Source: Bordetella genomosp. 10 (GTDB taxonomy: Bacteria > Pseudomonadota > Gammaproteobacteria > Burkholderiales > Burkholderiaceae_B). Taken from it: a stretch of 64,000 bases of DNA. Each line of letters opens with the position of its first letter. Within the stretch, counting starts at the first letter, position 1. Shown piece after piece: positions 50,948 through 60,466 of this stretch. A model generated the notes under the pieces. It saw only the letters and a program-made list of their open reading frames with translations. It was not told the origin of the DNA and ran no database searches. A program made the position numbers and the translations under genes. The stretch spans positions 744,001 to 808,000 of the forward strand of contig NZ_NEVM01000005.1 of assembly GCF_002261225.1 (NCBI RefSeq). The letters are read 5' to 3'.

Positions 50948-51921
50948 GCAGCACCCTGCCCTCCTCTCCCGGCGCCGCCGCGGCGCGCCCCCGCATCGCC
51001 CTGTTGAGCAGCAAGATCGACATGGCGTATCTGGTCCCGGCGTTCGCCGAGGTCTACCCGCAGGCCGAGCTGGTGCTGGATCCCGGCCCCGGCGACCGCG
51101 AAAGCATCGTCGCGGCGGTATGCTGGGCGCCGCGCCACGGCGAACTGGCCGCCCTGCCCAATCTCAGGCTGATCCAGTCCATCGGCGCCGGCATCGACCA
51201 CATCGCCAGCGATCCCGACCTGCCGGACGTCCCCTTGTGCCGCATCGTCGACGACGACATGGGCGCGGGCATGGCCGCCTACGTCTGCTGGGCCGTCACG
51301 CATCGCCAGCGCCACATGCAGGACTATGCGGACAGCGCCGCGGCCGGCCGCTGGGAAGAACAGCCCATCGTCTCGCCGCGCGACCATCGCGTCGGCATCG
51401 CCGGCATGGGCGAACTGGGCGCGCGCTGCGCCCTGGCCCTGCGCGCCATCGGCTATGCCGTGCGCGGCTGGAGCCGCGGGCCGAAGACCGGCCTGCCCGC
51501 GGACATCGCGCTATTCCACGGCGACGCCCAACGCGGGGACTTCCTGGCGGGATGCGATACGCTCGTGTGCCTGCTGCCCGCCACGCCCGAGACCTTCGGC
51601 ATGTTCGACGCGCGCCTGTTCGCGCGGTTGCCGCGCGGCGCGCATTTCGTCAACGTGGGCCGCGGCGCCCACGTGGTGGAAGACGACCTGCTGCGGGCGC
51701 TGGACGACGGCGCGCTGGGCTACGCCACGCTGGACACCTTCATCCAAGAGCCCTTGCCCCCCGATCACCGCTTCTGGCGCCACCCGCGCGTGCGGGTGAC
51801 GCCGCACATCGCCACGCGCACGTCGGCCACGGCGATCGCGCGCCAGACCCGCGATAATCTGGAAGCAGTGTTGCAAGGCCGGGCGGGCGACGTCGCGGTC
51901 ACACCAGGAAAGGGCTATTGA
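50944..51921 (+). CDS. D-2-hydroxyacid dehydrogenase (GhrA-like)
   Basis: A 325-residue NAD(P)-dependent dehydrogenase of the glyoxylate/hydroxypyruvate reductase A branch. The substrate-side motif is IQSIGAGIDHI; the Rossmann loop is VGIAGMGELGARCALAL with WSRG after strand 2, which suggests NADPH preference (Arg instead of Asp/Glu). The catalytic Arg lies in the VCLLPAT-NVGRGAHVV region and the His in TPHIATRTSA. It is coupled to the ATPase gene. The likely role is reduction or oxidation of a 2-keto/2-hydroxy acid formed in the pathway. Confidence 0.9.
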
Positions 51922-51923
51922 TC

Positions 51924-52685
51924 ATGACCGCAATCGCAACCATGCAAACGGACGCCCCGGCGGCGGCATGGGACTTCACGGCCATTTCGTCGACGCACCT
52001 GGTCGACGAGGTGGAGGCGCAACTCATCCACGCCATCGCCGCCGGCATCATCCCGCCCGGCGGACGCATCGTCGAGGCCGAGCTGGCGCGCCGCATGGGC
52101 ATCAGCCGCGCGCCGGTGCGCGAGGCCGCGCGGCGGTTGGAGCGCCAGGGCATCGTGGTGGCGCGGCCGCGCCGGGGCTTCGTCGTGCGCACCATCAGCG
52201 CCAAGGAGATCGACGATCTCTACCAGGTGCGGCTGCACATGGAGATCCAGGCCATCGAACTGGCGTGCGACCGGGCCGACGAAGCCGGCATGCAGCGCCT
52301 GCAGGACGCGCTGGGCCGCATGGTGGCCGAGGCCGGCACCGCGCCGCAGACCCAGCGCGTCATGCGCGACCTGGAGTTCCACACGCTGATCTGCGAACTT
52401 TCGGGCAACAGCTACCTGCTCAAGCTGTTCATCAATATGCGCACCGAGCTGCTGATGATCATGGCCCTGATCGAACTGGCCTACCAGGATCCCCAGCTCG
52501 TCGCCGAGACCCACCAGCCCATCGTCGATTGCATCCGCAACCGCAATGCCCGCGCCGCCGTCGCCGCGATGCGCGTGCACCTGGAGGACGCGCGCAAGCA
52601 CGTGCGCGCGCTCTATGCCGAAAAGCACGGCGAGAAAACCGTGCGCCAGTCCCGCAGGTCCACCCAACGCACAGGAACGCCATGA
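51924..52685 (+). CDS. GntR-family regulator (FadR/FCD branch)
   Basis: A 253-residue regulator. The GntR winged helix is at about 25-90 (VEAELARRMGISRAPVREAARRLERQGIV) and the FCD ligand domain follows, with likely metal-site His residues in DLEFHTLICELSG and ETHQPIVDCI. I chose the ATG at 51924 with AGGAAAGGG upstream; a TTG at 51918 overlaps the previous stop. It sits in the middle of the block and overlaps the deacetylase gene (ATGA), so it is probably the local regulator; a palindrome before the first gene is a candidate site. Confidence 0.92.
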   Translation: MTAIATMQTDAPAAAWDFTAISSTHLVDEVEAQLIHAIAAGIIPPGGRIVEAELARRMGISRAPVREAARRLERQGIVVARPRRGFVVRTISAKEIDDLYQVRLHMEIQAIELACDRADEAGMQRLQDALGRMVAEAGTAPQTQRVMRDLEFHTLICELSGNSYLLKLFINMRTELLMIMALIELAYQDPQLVAETHQPIVDCIRNRNARAAVAAMRVHLEDARKHVRALYAEKHGEKTVRQSRRSTQRTGTP

Positions 52686-53710
52686 AGGTTGTCTACAGCG
52701 ATCGCCACCAAGGACACGACCCGCAGCAATTCATCGTGCGCGGCCGCATGAAACGCAGCAACGAGCAGCCCGAACGCGCCCTGCGCCTGCTGGAGGCCGC
52801 GCGCGGCCAGGGCCACGACGTCGTCGAACCCGACGACTACGGCGCCGCGCCGCGCGCGGCCATCCATACGCCGCAGTTCCTGCGCTTCCTGGAAACCGCG
52901 TGGCAGCGCTGGCGGGAACTGCCCGACGCCTCCGAGGAAGTCACGCCCAACATCTACCCCTTCCCGGGCCAGCCCTGCACCTACCCCGACAGCGTGGTCG
53001 GCCAGGCCGGCTACCACATGGGCGACAACGCCTGCAGCATCGGCCCGCACACCTGGGAAGCCGCCACGGCGTCGGCCCATGCCGCCACGCATGCCGCGCA
53101 CCTGGTCATGGAGGGCGAGCGCGTGGCGTACGCGCTATGCCGGCCGCCCGGGCATCACGCCTATGCCGACCGCGCCAATGGGTTCTGCTACCTGAACAAC
53201 GTGGCCATCGCCGCCCAATACCTGCGCCAACGCCACGCGCGCGTCGCGGTGCTGGACATCGACGTCCACCACGGCAACGGCACCCAGGGCATCTTCTGGC
53301 GGCGTCCGGACGTGCTGACGATCTCGCTGCACGGCGACCCGCGCGTCTTCACGCCCTTCTTCGTCGGCCACGCGCACGAGCGCGGCGAAGGCGACGGCCT
53401 GGGCTGCAACATCAACTATCCGCTGGCGCGCGGCACCCGCCTGCCGGCCTATATGCAAGCACTGGAAGACGCCTGCCTGAACATCCAGGCCTATGCGCCC
53501 GGCGCGCTGGTGGTGGCGCTGGGCCTGGACGCCCACGAAAAGGATCCCTACCAGGCCCTGGCGATCTCCACCGAGGGCTTTGCCGACATCCTCGGCCGCA
53601 TCGCGCGCCTGAACCTGCCGACGGTGCTGGTGCAGGAGGGCGGCTACCTGTCGGAAGACCTCGGCCCCAACCTGGCGAGCGCCTTGCGCGGCTACACCCA
53701 GGCCCTCTGA
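52682..53710 (+). CDS. histone-deacetylase-family amidohydrolase (acetylpolyamine amidohydrolase-like)
   Basis: A 342-residue zinc hydrolase. Catalytic tandem His RPPGHHAYADRANGFCYLNN, zinc ligands Asp and His in LDIDVHHGNGTQ, and the third Asp in LGLDAHEKDP are all present. The opening KVVYSDRHQGHDPQQFIVRG, with an insertion before the core, matches bacterial acetylpolyamine amidohydrolases of the Mycoplana type rather than AcuC. The role would be removal of an acetyl group from an imported N-acetylated amine. It overlaps the GntR gene and lies 19 bases before the kinase gene. Confidence 0.9.
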   Translation: MKVVYSDRHQGHDPQQFIVRGRMKRSNEQPERALRLLEAARGQGHDVVEPDDYGAAPRAAIHTPQFLRFLETAWQRWRELPDASEEVTPNIYPFPGQPCTYPDSVVGQAGYHMGDNACSIGPHTWEAATASAHAATHAAHLVMEGERVAYALCRPPGHHAYADRANGFCYLNNVAIAAQYLRQRHARVAVLDIDVHHGNGTQGIFWRRPDVLTISLHGDPRVFTPFFVGHAHERGEGDGLGCNINYPLARGTRLPAYMQALEDACLNIQAYAPGALVVALGLDAHEKDPYQALAISTEGFADILGRIARLNLPTVLVQEGGYLSEDLGPNLASALRGYTQAL

Positions 53711-53729
53711 GCCCTCCAGGACGCCCGCC

Positions 53730-54818
53730 ATGCCGCCTTCCGATTTTCCAGTGCCGCCCGCCATCGGCATTCTCGCCGCGCAAGCGCGCCCGGTGCCGCT
53801 TTCCTGGGCGCGCGACCTGGCCGTCGAGGCCTATGGCCTGGACGCGGAACTGACGCCGCTCTCCGGCGAGCGCGACGCCAATTTCTTCGCGCGCGCGAGC
53901 GACGGCCAGGACTATATGCTGAAGATCTCGCATCCGTCCGAGCCGGAGGTCGCCTCCGACTTCCAGACGCAGGCGCTGCTGCACATCGCCCGCGCCGATC
54001 CCGGCCTGCCCGTGCAGCGCATCGTGCCGGCCCTGGACCGGTCTGCCTCGCTGCGCAGGCCGGCGCCCGACGGGCTGCCGCGCGTGGTGCGCCTGATCCG
54101 CTACCTGCCCGGGCTGCCGATGCCGAAGACCGCGCGCACCGCCAGCCAGCGCGCGGCCGTCGCCGCCATGCTGGCGCGCACCGACCTCGCCCTCGCGGGC
54201 CTGCGCCATCCGGCGCGCGAGCTGCAACTGCCCTGGGACCTGCAACGCGCCGACGCCGTGGCGGAGCTGCTGGACCACGTGCCGGACGCCGGCCGGCGCG
54301 CGCTGGCGCGAGACGCCCTGCGCGACTACGTCCGCGACGCCCAGCCCGGCCTGGCCGGCCTGCGGCGGCAGCCCATCCACAACGATTTCAATCTCTACAA
54401 CCTGCTGGTCGACGAGGCGGACCACGACCGGATCGTCGGCATACTGGACTTCGGCGACATGATGCACGCGCCCATGGTCAACGACCTCGCCGTCGCCGCC
54501 TCCTACCAGGTCGACGAAAGCGGCGACGCCCTGGCCGCCATCGTGGGCTTCGCGGCGGCCTACCATGCCGTGCTGCCGCTGACGCCCGCGGAAATCGACG
54601 TCCTCTATCCGCTGATCCGCGCGCGCCTGGCCATGGTGGTGGCCATCAGCGGCTGGCGCGCGGCCCGCAACCCGGCGAACGCCGATTACCTGCTGCGCAA
54701 CAACGCGATTTCCTGGGCCCGTCTGGCCCGTTGCGCCACGCTGCCGCCCGCGCGGGTCCGCGACGCGCTGCGCGACGCCCTGCCGGGACGATCCCAACCC
54801 CTGACGGAGCCGCAATGA
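53730..54818 (+). CDS. APH-family kinase, hydroxylysine-kinase-like
   Basis: A 362-residue small-molecule kinase of the aminoglycoside/choline phosphotransferase fold. The Brenner motif is PIHNDFNLYNLLV (catalytic Asp, Mg-binding Asn), and the metal-binding DFG-like motif is GILDFGDMMHAPMVNDLAVA. The N-lobe has FFARASDGQDYMLKISHPSE with the ATP lysine. This matches the hydroxylysine kinase (AGPHD1/HYKK) branch, which is often found with class III phospho-lyases. It overlaps the next gene by 4 bases (ATGA). It would phosphorylate a hydroxyl group on an amine or amino acid. Confidence 0.85.
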   Translation: MPPSDFPVPPAIGILAAQARPVPLSWARDLAVEAYGLDAELTPLSGERDANFFARASDGQDYMLKISHPSEPEVASDFQTQALLHIARADPGLPVQRIVPALDRSASLRRPAPDGLPRVVRLIRYLPGLPMPKTARTASQRAAVAAMLARTDLALAGLRHPARELQLPWDLQRADAVAELLDHVPDAGRRALARDALRDYVRDAQPGLAGLRRQPIHNDFNLYNLLVDEADHDRIVGILDFGDMMHAPMVNDLAVAASYQVDESGDALAAIVGFAAAYHAVLPLTPAEIDVLYPLIRARLAMVVAISGWRAARNPANADYLLRNNAISWARLARCATLPPARVRDALRDALPGRSQPLTEPQ

Positions 54819-56110
54819 CCGCCGCCCCATCCACGACCGCCAGCCTGCTCGCGCGCCGGGCGCGCGTGCTCGGCCCCGCCTACCGCCTGTTCTACGACGA
54901 CCCCGTGCACCTGGTGCGCGGCGAAGGCGTATGGCTGCACGACGCCGACGGCAAGCGCTACCTGGACGCCTACAACAATGTCGCCTGCGTGGGCCACGCG
55001 CATCCCCGCGTCGTGCAGGCCATCGCGCGGCAGGCCGCCGTGCTCAACACGCACACCCGCTATCTGCACGAGGGCGTGGTGGACTATGCCGAACGCCTGC
55101 TGCGCACGGCGCCGGGCATGGACCACGCCATGTTCACCTGCACCGGCAGCGAGGCCAACGACCTGGCGCTGCGCATCGCGCGCGCGCATACGCAGGCCCA
55201 GGGCTTGATCGTGACCGACAACGCCTACCACGGCGTGACCGCCGCCATCGCGGAAGCCTCGCCCTCGCTGGGCCGCTATATCAAGCTGGGGCCGGCCGTC
55301 AGGACGGTGGCCCCGCCCGACACCCGCCATGGCGATGCGGCCGCGGTCGGCGCGCGCTTCGCCCAATCCGTGCGGGAAGCGGCCGCCGACCTGCGCGCCC
55401 ACGGCCTGGCGCCGGCCGCGCTGCTGGTCGACACCATATTCTCTACCGACGGCATCCACGCCGACCCGGCCGGCTTCCTGGCGCCGGCGGTGCAAGCCAT
55501 CCATGAGGAAGGCGGCCTGTTCATCGCCGACGAGGTCCAACCGGGCTTCGGCCGCGGCGGCGACACCTTCTGGGGCTATCAGCGCCATGGCGTGGCGCCC
55601 GACCTCGTCACCATGGGCAAGCCCATGGGCAACGGCCATCCGGTGGCGGGGCTGATGACCCGCGCCGACGTGCTCGCCGCCTTCGGGCGCGAGTGCCGGT
55701 ATTTCAACACCTTCGGCGGCAACCCCGTCTCCATGGCCGCCGCCGGCGCCGTGCTGGACGTCATCGAGGACGAGGGCCTGCGGGAGAACGCGCGCGTCGT
55801 GGGGGACTATCTGCGCGCGCGCCTGCGCGAGCTGTCGGCGCGCCATCCGGTCGTCGCCGATGTGCGTGGCGCGGGCCTGTTCGTGGGGCTGGAACTGAGC
55901 GAAGAACGGAGCGAGGGCCCGGACCGCGCGCCCGCCACCGACCTGGCCGCCCGCGTGGTCAACGGCCTGCGCCGGCAGGGGATACTTCTCAGCGCCACCG
56001 GGGCGGCCGGCAACGTGCTCAAGATACGGCCGCCGCTGGTCTTCCAGCGCGAGCACGCGGACCTGCTGGCCGACGGCATCGGCGCGGCGCTGGCGGCCTG
56101 CGGGGCCTGA
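54815..56110 (+). CDS. class III PLP-dependent aminotransferase/phospho-lyase
   Basis: A 431-residue fold-type I enzyme. The PLP lysine is in VTMGKPMGNGHPVAG, with the Asp of the pyridine ring in GLFIADEVQPGFGRGG and the phosphate loop in CTGSEANDLALRIA. The MGKPMGNGHP segment and YNNVACVGHAHPRV opening are shared with ethanolamine-phosphate and 5-phosphohydroxylysine phospho-lyases (AGXT2L1/AGXT2L2), which eliminate phosphate and ammonia to give an aldehyde. The overlapping kinase supports that reaction over plain transamination. It is the last gene of the block, convergent with uvrC. Confidence 0.88.
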   Translation: MTAAPSTTASLLARRARVLGPAYRLFYDDPVHLVRGEGVWLHDADGKRYLDAYNNVACVGHAHPRVVQAIARQAAVLNTHTRYLHEGVVDYAERLLRTAPGMDHAMFTCTGSEANDLALRIARAHTQAQGLIVTDNAYHGVTAAIAEASPSLGRYIKLGPAVRTVAPPDTRHGDAAAVGARFAQSVREAAADLRAHGLAPAALLVDTIFSTDGIHADPAGFLAPAVQAIHEEGGLFIADEVQPGFGRGGDTFWGYQRHGVAPDLVTMGKPMGNGHPVAGLMTRADVLAAFGRECRYFNTFGGNPVSMAAAGAVLDVIEDEGLRENARVVGDYLRARLRELSARHPVVADVRGAGLFVGLELSEERSEGPDRAPATDLAARVVNGLRRQGILLSATGAAGNVLKIRPPLVFQREHADLLADGIGAALAACGA

Positions 56111-56152
56111 CCCGCGCCGCCGCCGGCCGCGGCCCATGCCGCTGCCCGCCCT

Positions 56153-57979
56153 TCAATGCAGGGCGTCGTAGATGCGTTCCGCCAGGTCCTGCGAAATACC
56201 GTCGACGGAGGCCAGGTCCTCGATGCTGGCCCGGGACACGCCGGAGAAGCCGCCGAACCGCGCCAGCAGCCGCTGCCGCCGCCGCGCGCCGACGCCCTCG
56301 ATTTCCTCCAGCCGGGACACGTTGCGCGCCTTGGCCCGCCGCGCCCGCATGCCGGTAATGGCGAAACGGTGCGCCTCGTCCCGCACCTGGGCGATCAGCA
56401 TCAGCGCCGCCGACTCCGCGCCCAGCGCCACCGGCGGCCGCTCGTCGGCGAAGATGAGCGTCTCCAGCCCCACCTTGCGCCCTTCCCCCTTGGCCACGCC
56501 GACCAGCACGTGGATATCCAGCCCCAGTTCGGCGAAGACCTGCCGCGCCACTTCCACCTGCCCCTTGCCTCCATCGATCAGCACCAGGCCGGGCAATTCG
56601 GCCTCGCCGTCGGCGACCTTGGCGAAACGGCGCGTCAGCACCTGGCGCATCGCCGCATAGTCGTCGCCCGGGGTGATGCCGGCGATGTTGTAGCGGCGGT
56701 AAAGCGAGGGCTGCATCTCGTGATGCTCGAACACCACGCAGGACGCCTGCGTCGCCTCGCCCGCCGTGTGGCTGATGTCGAAGCATTCGACGCGCAAGGC
56801 ATCCAGCGCGGCCTCGTCGGTGTCCAGGTCCAGCGCCTCGGCCAGCGCCAGGGTGCGCGCGGCGCGGGCGCCGGATTCGGTGAGCGCGCGCGCCAGGGCC
56901 ATCTCCGCGTTGCGTACCGCCTGTTCCAGCCAGGACCGCCGCACGCCTTGCGGCCGGGTCAGCACGCGGACGCGGGCGCCGGACTGCTCGGCCAACAGGT
57001 CGACCAGCTCCGCATCCGGCAAGGCGTGCGAACAGACCAGCACCGGCGGCAGCTTGTTGTCCGTGTAATGCTGGCCGACGAAGGCCTCCAGGACGTCGGC
57101 CGCCGCCTCGCCTTCGGCATGGGTGGGGAAAAAGGGCTTGTCGCCCAGGTGGCGGCCGCCGCGCACCATGGCCAGGTTGACGCACACGCGCCCGCCGGCC
57201 ACCGCCACGGCGATGATGTCGCTGTCCTCTCCCCCCGCGTCTTCCATGGTCTGCTGGTGCAGCACGCGCGCCAGCGAGCCCATCTGGTCGCGCAGGACGG
57301 CGGCCCGCTCGAACTCCAGCGCCTCGGAGGCCCGCAGCATGCGCGCCTCGATCTCGTCCATCACTTCCTTGGCCTGGCCATTGAGGAAGCGTCCCGCGCG
57401 ATCGACGTCCCGCGCGTACTCCTCGGCCGGCACCGCGTCCACACAGGGCGCCGAGCAGCGGCCGATCTGGTTCAGCAGGCAGGGGCGCGAGCGGTTGGCG
57501 AAGACCGTGTCCTCGCAGGTGCGCAGGCGGAACACCTTCTGCAGGATCTGTATGGTCTCGCGCACGGCCCAGGCGTTCGGGAAAGGGCCGAAGAACTGGC
57601 CGCGCTTGTTGGTCGCGCCGCGGTAATAGGCGATGCGCGGCCATTGGTGTCCCGTGATCCACAGATAGGGATAGGACTTGTCGTCGCGGAACAGGATGTT
57701 GTAGCGCGGCCGCAGGCTCTTGATGAGATTGTTTTCCAGCAGCAGCGCCTCGGCCTCGGAACGGGTCACCGTCACCTCGACCAGCGCGACCTTGGACACC
57801 ATCTGCGCGATGCGCGGGCTGCTCAGCGTCTTCTGGAAATAGGACGAGACGCGCTTCTTGAGGTCGCGCGCCTTGCCGACGTACATGACCTGGCCGTCCG
57901 CGTCGATGTGCCGGTACACGCCCGGCAGATGCGGCAGATCAGCCAGAAACGATTTCAGATTGAAGGCTGCTTCGGGCAT
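56153..57979 (-). CDS. uvrC: excinuclease ABC subunit C (UvrC)
   Basis: A 608-residue nucleotide-excision-repair nuclease. The GIY-YIG domain is at about 12-90 ([25 protein letters not shown]); a Cys cluster [13 protein letters not shown] lies near 165; the UVR motif is near 200-235; the RNase-H-like domain holds [14 protein letters not shown] and [10 protein letters not shown]; and tandem helix-hairpin-helices close the protein ([28 protein letters not shown]). I chose the ATG at 57979, which gives the family start; the gene overlaps nagZ by 41 bases. Part of the pdxJ-acpS-nagZ-uvrC run. Confidence 0.97.
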   Translation of the reverse strand: MPEAAFNLKSFLADLPHLPGVYRHIDADGQVMYVGKARDLKKRVSSYFQKTLSSPRIAQMVSKVALVEVTVTRSEAEALLLENNLIKSLRPRYNILFRDDKSYPYLWITGHQWPRIAYYRGATNKRGQFFGPFPNAWAVRETIQILQKVFRLRTCEDTVFANRSRPCLLNQIGRCSAPCVDAVPAEEYARDVDRAGRFLNGQAKEVMDEIEARMLRASEALEFERAAVLRDQMGSLARVLHQQTMEDAGGEDSDIIAVAVAGGRVCVNLAMVRGGRHLGDKPFFPTHAEGEAAADVLEAFVGQHYTDNKLPPVLVCSHALPDAELVDLLAEQSGARVRVLTRPQGVRRSWLEQAVRNAEMALARALTESGARAARTLALAEALDLDTDEAALDALRVECFDISHTAGEATQASCVVFEHHEMQPSLYRRYNIAGITPGDDYAAMRQVLTRRFAKVADGEAELPGLVLIDGGKGQVEVARQVFAELGLDIHVLVGVAKGEGRKVGLETLIFADERPPVALGAESAALMLIAQVRDEAHRFAITGMRARRAKARNVSRLEEIEGVGARRRQRLLARFGGFSGVSRASIEDLASVDGISQDLAERIYDALH

Positions 57980-58997
57980 GCTGGTAACGGCGTTCGGCTT
58001 GCAGGGCGTCCCAACGCGGGGCGCGGAAACGGGGCATGAGGTGGCGGATGCGTTCGACGGACCGCTCATCGGGCTCCCACGACAGGCGCTCCAGCAGTTC
58101 GTCGGCCAGGTCGGGCCGGTTGCAGACCAGGACCATATCGCAGCCGGCGTGCAGCGCGGCCTCGGCGCGCGCCAGGATATCGCCGGCCACCGACGCGCCT
58201 TCCATGGTCAGGTCGTCGGAAAACACCACGCCATCGTAATGCAGGCGGTCGCGCAGGATCTCGCCGACCCAGCGGCGTGAAAAACCGGCGGGATGCTTGT
58301 CCACCTTGGGGTAGATGACGTGCGCCGGCATCACCGAGCTCAGCACGTTGTCGCCCAGCCAGCCGTAGGGCGCGGCGTCCTCGTGCAGGATGCGTTCCAG
58401 GCTGCGCGGATCGACCGGGATGTCGTGGTGCGAATCGGCGCTGACGAAACCGTGGCCCGGGAAGTGCTTGCCGCAGGACGCCATGCCGGCCAGGCCCAGG
58501 CCCTGGATCAGCGCGCGCGACAGCATGGCCACCACGCGCGGATCGCGATGGAAGGCGCGGTCGCCGATCACCTTGCTGATGCCGTAGTCCAGGTCCAGCA
58601 CCGGCGTGAAGCTGAGATCCACGCCGCAGGCGCGCAGTTCGGCGGCCAGGACATAGCCGACGTCGGACGCCGCCCGCATGGCCACCAGCGGATCGCGGTT
58701 CCAGATCTCGCCCAGGCGGCGCATGGGCGGCAGCGCCGTGAAGCCGTCGCTGCGGAAGCGCTGCACCCGGCCGCCCTCGTGGTCTACCGCGATCAGCAGC
58801 GGTTCGTCGCGCGCCTCGTGGATGGCCTCGGTCAGCTCGCACAGCGCGCGGCGGTCCTGGAAATTGCGGGCGAACAGGATGACGCCGCCCACCAGCGGAT
58901 GGCGCAGGCGTTTCTTCTCCTGCTTGGTCAGCGTGGCGCCGGCGACGTCGACCATGACGGGACCGGGCGGCAGCGATTTCTTTTTCTTGCGGGACAT
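57939..58997 (-). CDS. nagZ: beta-N-acetylhexosaminidase (NagZ)
   Basis: A 352-residue GH3 enzyme that removes GlcNAc from anhydro-muropeptides in cell-wall recycling. The family motif [14 protein letters not shown] holds the catalytic His loop, and the nucleophile Asp is in [13 protein letters not shown]. The N-terminal [13 protein letters not shown] is a basic extension. I chose the ATG at 58997; in-frame upstream codons are Arg-rich and unlike the family. It overlaps uvrC by 41 bases and lies 35 bases after acpS. Confidence 0.96.
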   Translation of the reverse strand: MSRKKKKSLPPGPVMVDVAGATLTKQEKKRLRHPLVGGVILFARNFQDRRALCELTEAIHEARDEPLLIAVDHEGGRVQRFRSDGFTALPPMRRLGEIWNRDPLVAMRAASDVGYVLAAELRACGVDLSFTPVLDLDYGISKVIGDRAFHRDPRVVAMLSRALIQGLGLAGMASCGKHFPGHGFVSADSHHDIPVDPRSLERILHEDAAPYGWLGDNVLSSVMPAHVIYPKVDKHPAGFSRRWVGEILRDRLHYDGVVFSDDLTMEGASVAGDILARAEAALHAGCDMVLVCNRPDLADELLERLSWEPDERSVERIRHLMPRFRAPRWDALQAERRYQHARSSLQSEIVSG

Positions 58998-59032
58998 GAT
59001 GAATAGAACTCCGGTAAGCGGCGGAAGGCGGC

Positions 59033-59503
59033 TCAGCGCCGTGTTTCCACCACGACGTAGGCGGCCGCCATGTCGGACTCGTCCGTCAGCGAAACGTGGG
59101 CGGCGCCGAAGCGCTCGTCGTACCACGCCTGCAATTCCGGCGCGAGCACCAGGACAGGCCTGCCGCTGGGCGCGTTCAGCGTCTGCACGCGGCGCCAGGC
59201 CATGGGCATGCGCATGCCCAGCCCGATCGCCTTGGAAAACGCTTCCTTGACGGCGAAGCGGGTGGCCAGGAACAGCACGCCGCGCCGGGCGTCGCGCCGG
59301 CGCCGGGCATGGAATTTCTGCATTTCCTGCGCGCCGAGGATTTTTTCGGCGAAACGGTCGCCATGGCGCTCCAGCGCGCGGGCAATGCGGTCGACACGGA
59401 TGAGGTCCATGCCGATGCCCGCGATGGCCGCGGCCGGCGCGCCGGCAGCCGGCCCGGCGGGCGGGACGGAAAGCGCGGACAAGGATGGGGACGGCGTACT
59501 CAT
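59033..59503 (-). CDS. acpS: holo-ACP synthase (AcpS)
   Basis: A 156-residue enzyme that transfers 4'-phosphopantetheine from CoA to acyl carrier protein. The metal-binding AcpS motif [12 protein letters not shown] is at about 30-41, and the second motif [13 protein letters not shown] near 82-94. It carries an Ala/Pro-rich N-terminal extension of about 26 residues before the first strand; a start nearer the strand cannot be excluded. It lies 48 bases after pdxJ. Confidence 0.95.
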   Translation of the reverse strand: MSTPSPSLSALSVPPAGPAAGAPAAAIAGIGMDLIRVDRIARALERHGDRFAEKILGAQEMQKFHARRRRDARRGVLFLATRFAVKEAFSKAIGLGMRMPMAWRRVQTLNAPSGRPVLVLAPELQAWYDERFGAAHVSLTDESDMAAAYVVVETRR

Positions 59504-59551
59504 GAAGGCTTCCAGGGCTGCGCGGCGCGGCCGCAGCCGTCCATCATACCG

Positions 59552-60307
59552 TCAGGCGGGCGTAAAAACCTTGCCGCGCGCGGCTTCCACCCGCGCCCGC
59601 ACCATCAGGGCCTTCATGTCGCGCACGGCCTTCTCCCAGCCGTCGAAGACCGCCTGGGCGACGATGGCGTGCCCGATGTTCAGCTCGGCCAGCCCGTCCA
59701 GCGCCGCCACCGGCTGCACGTTGCCGTAGTGCAGGCCGTGGCCGGCATTGACGCGCAGCCCATGGCGCAGGCCTTCGGCGATGGCGGCCTTGATGCGGGC
59801 CAGCTCGGCGACGGCCCGCTCGCCCTGCGCTTCGGCATAGGCGCCGGTATGCAGCTCGATGACCGTGGCGCCGGCGCGGGCGGCGGCCTCGATCTGCGCC
59901 GCCTCGGGATCGATGAACAGCGACACCCGGATGCCCGCCTCGCGCAATTGCGCGACGGCGGCGCCGACCGCCGCCTGCCCGCCGATCACGTCCAGCCCGC
60001 CCTCGGTGGTCAGCTCGGCGCGCTTTTCCGGCACCAGGCAGACGTCGTCCGGGCGCACCTGGCAGGCGATGTCCAGCATCTCGGCCGTGACGGCGCATTC
60101 CAGGTTCATGCGGGTACGCAGCCTGGGACGCAGCGCATGCACGTCGGCGTCCTGGATGTGGCGCCGGTCTTCCCGCAGGTGCAGGGTGATGAGATCGGCG
60201 CCGGCATCCTCGGCGCGCAGCGCCGCGGCGATGGGGTCGGGATAACCGGCGTGGCGCTGCTGCCGCAGCGTGGCCACGTGGTCGATGTTTACACCTAGTT
60301 CTATCAT
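59552..60307 (-). CDS. pdxJ: pyridoxine 5'-phosphate synthase (PdxJ)
   Basis: A 251-residue TIM-barrel enzyme that condenses 1-deoxyxylulose-5-phosphate with aminoacetone-3-phosphate in vitamin B6 synthesis. Markers are [23 protein letters not shown] at the start (in two parts: [10 protein letters not shown] and YPDP), [26 protein letters not shown] and [12 protein letters not shown]. Length is typical. It is the first gene of the pdxJ-acpS-nagZ-uvrC run. recO, often just upstream, is replaced here by an orphan regulator on the same strand, 159 bases away. Confidence 0.97.
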   Translation of the reverse strand: MIELGVNIDHVATLRQQRHAGYPDPIAAALRAEDAGADLITLHLREDRRHIQDADVHALRPRLRTRMNLECAVTAEMLDIACQVRPDDVCLVPEKRAELTTEGGLDVIGGQAAVGAAVAQLREAGIRVSLFIDPEAAQIEAAARAGATVIELHTGAYAEAQGERAVAELARIKAAIAEGLRHGLRVNAGHGLHYGNVQPVAALDGLAELNIGHAIVAQAVFDGWEKAVRDMKALMVRARVEAARGKVFTPA

Positions 60308-60466
60308 TGCGCCGCCGTCCTGGTCATGGTCCTGGTCTTTTCCACGTGGCGCGCATGCGATGGCAAGGGTTTTTCGCGGCGCGCCACCGGCATATTATCG
60401 CGCGCGCCGGCCCGGCCCGGGGCGGCGCGGATGCCGGCGCCGCCGGCCGCCGCGCCGGACCATCGT

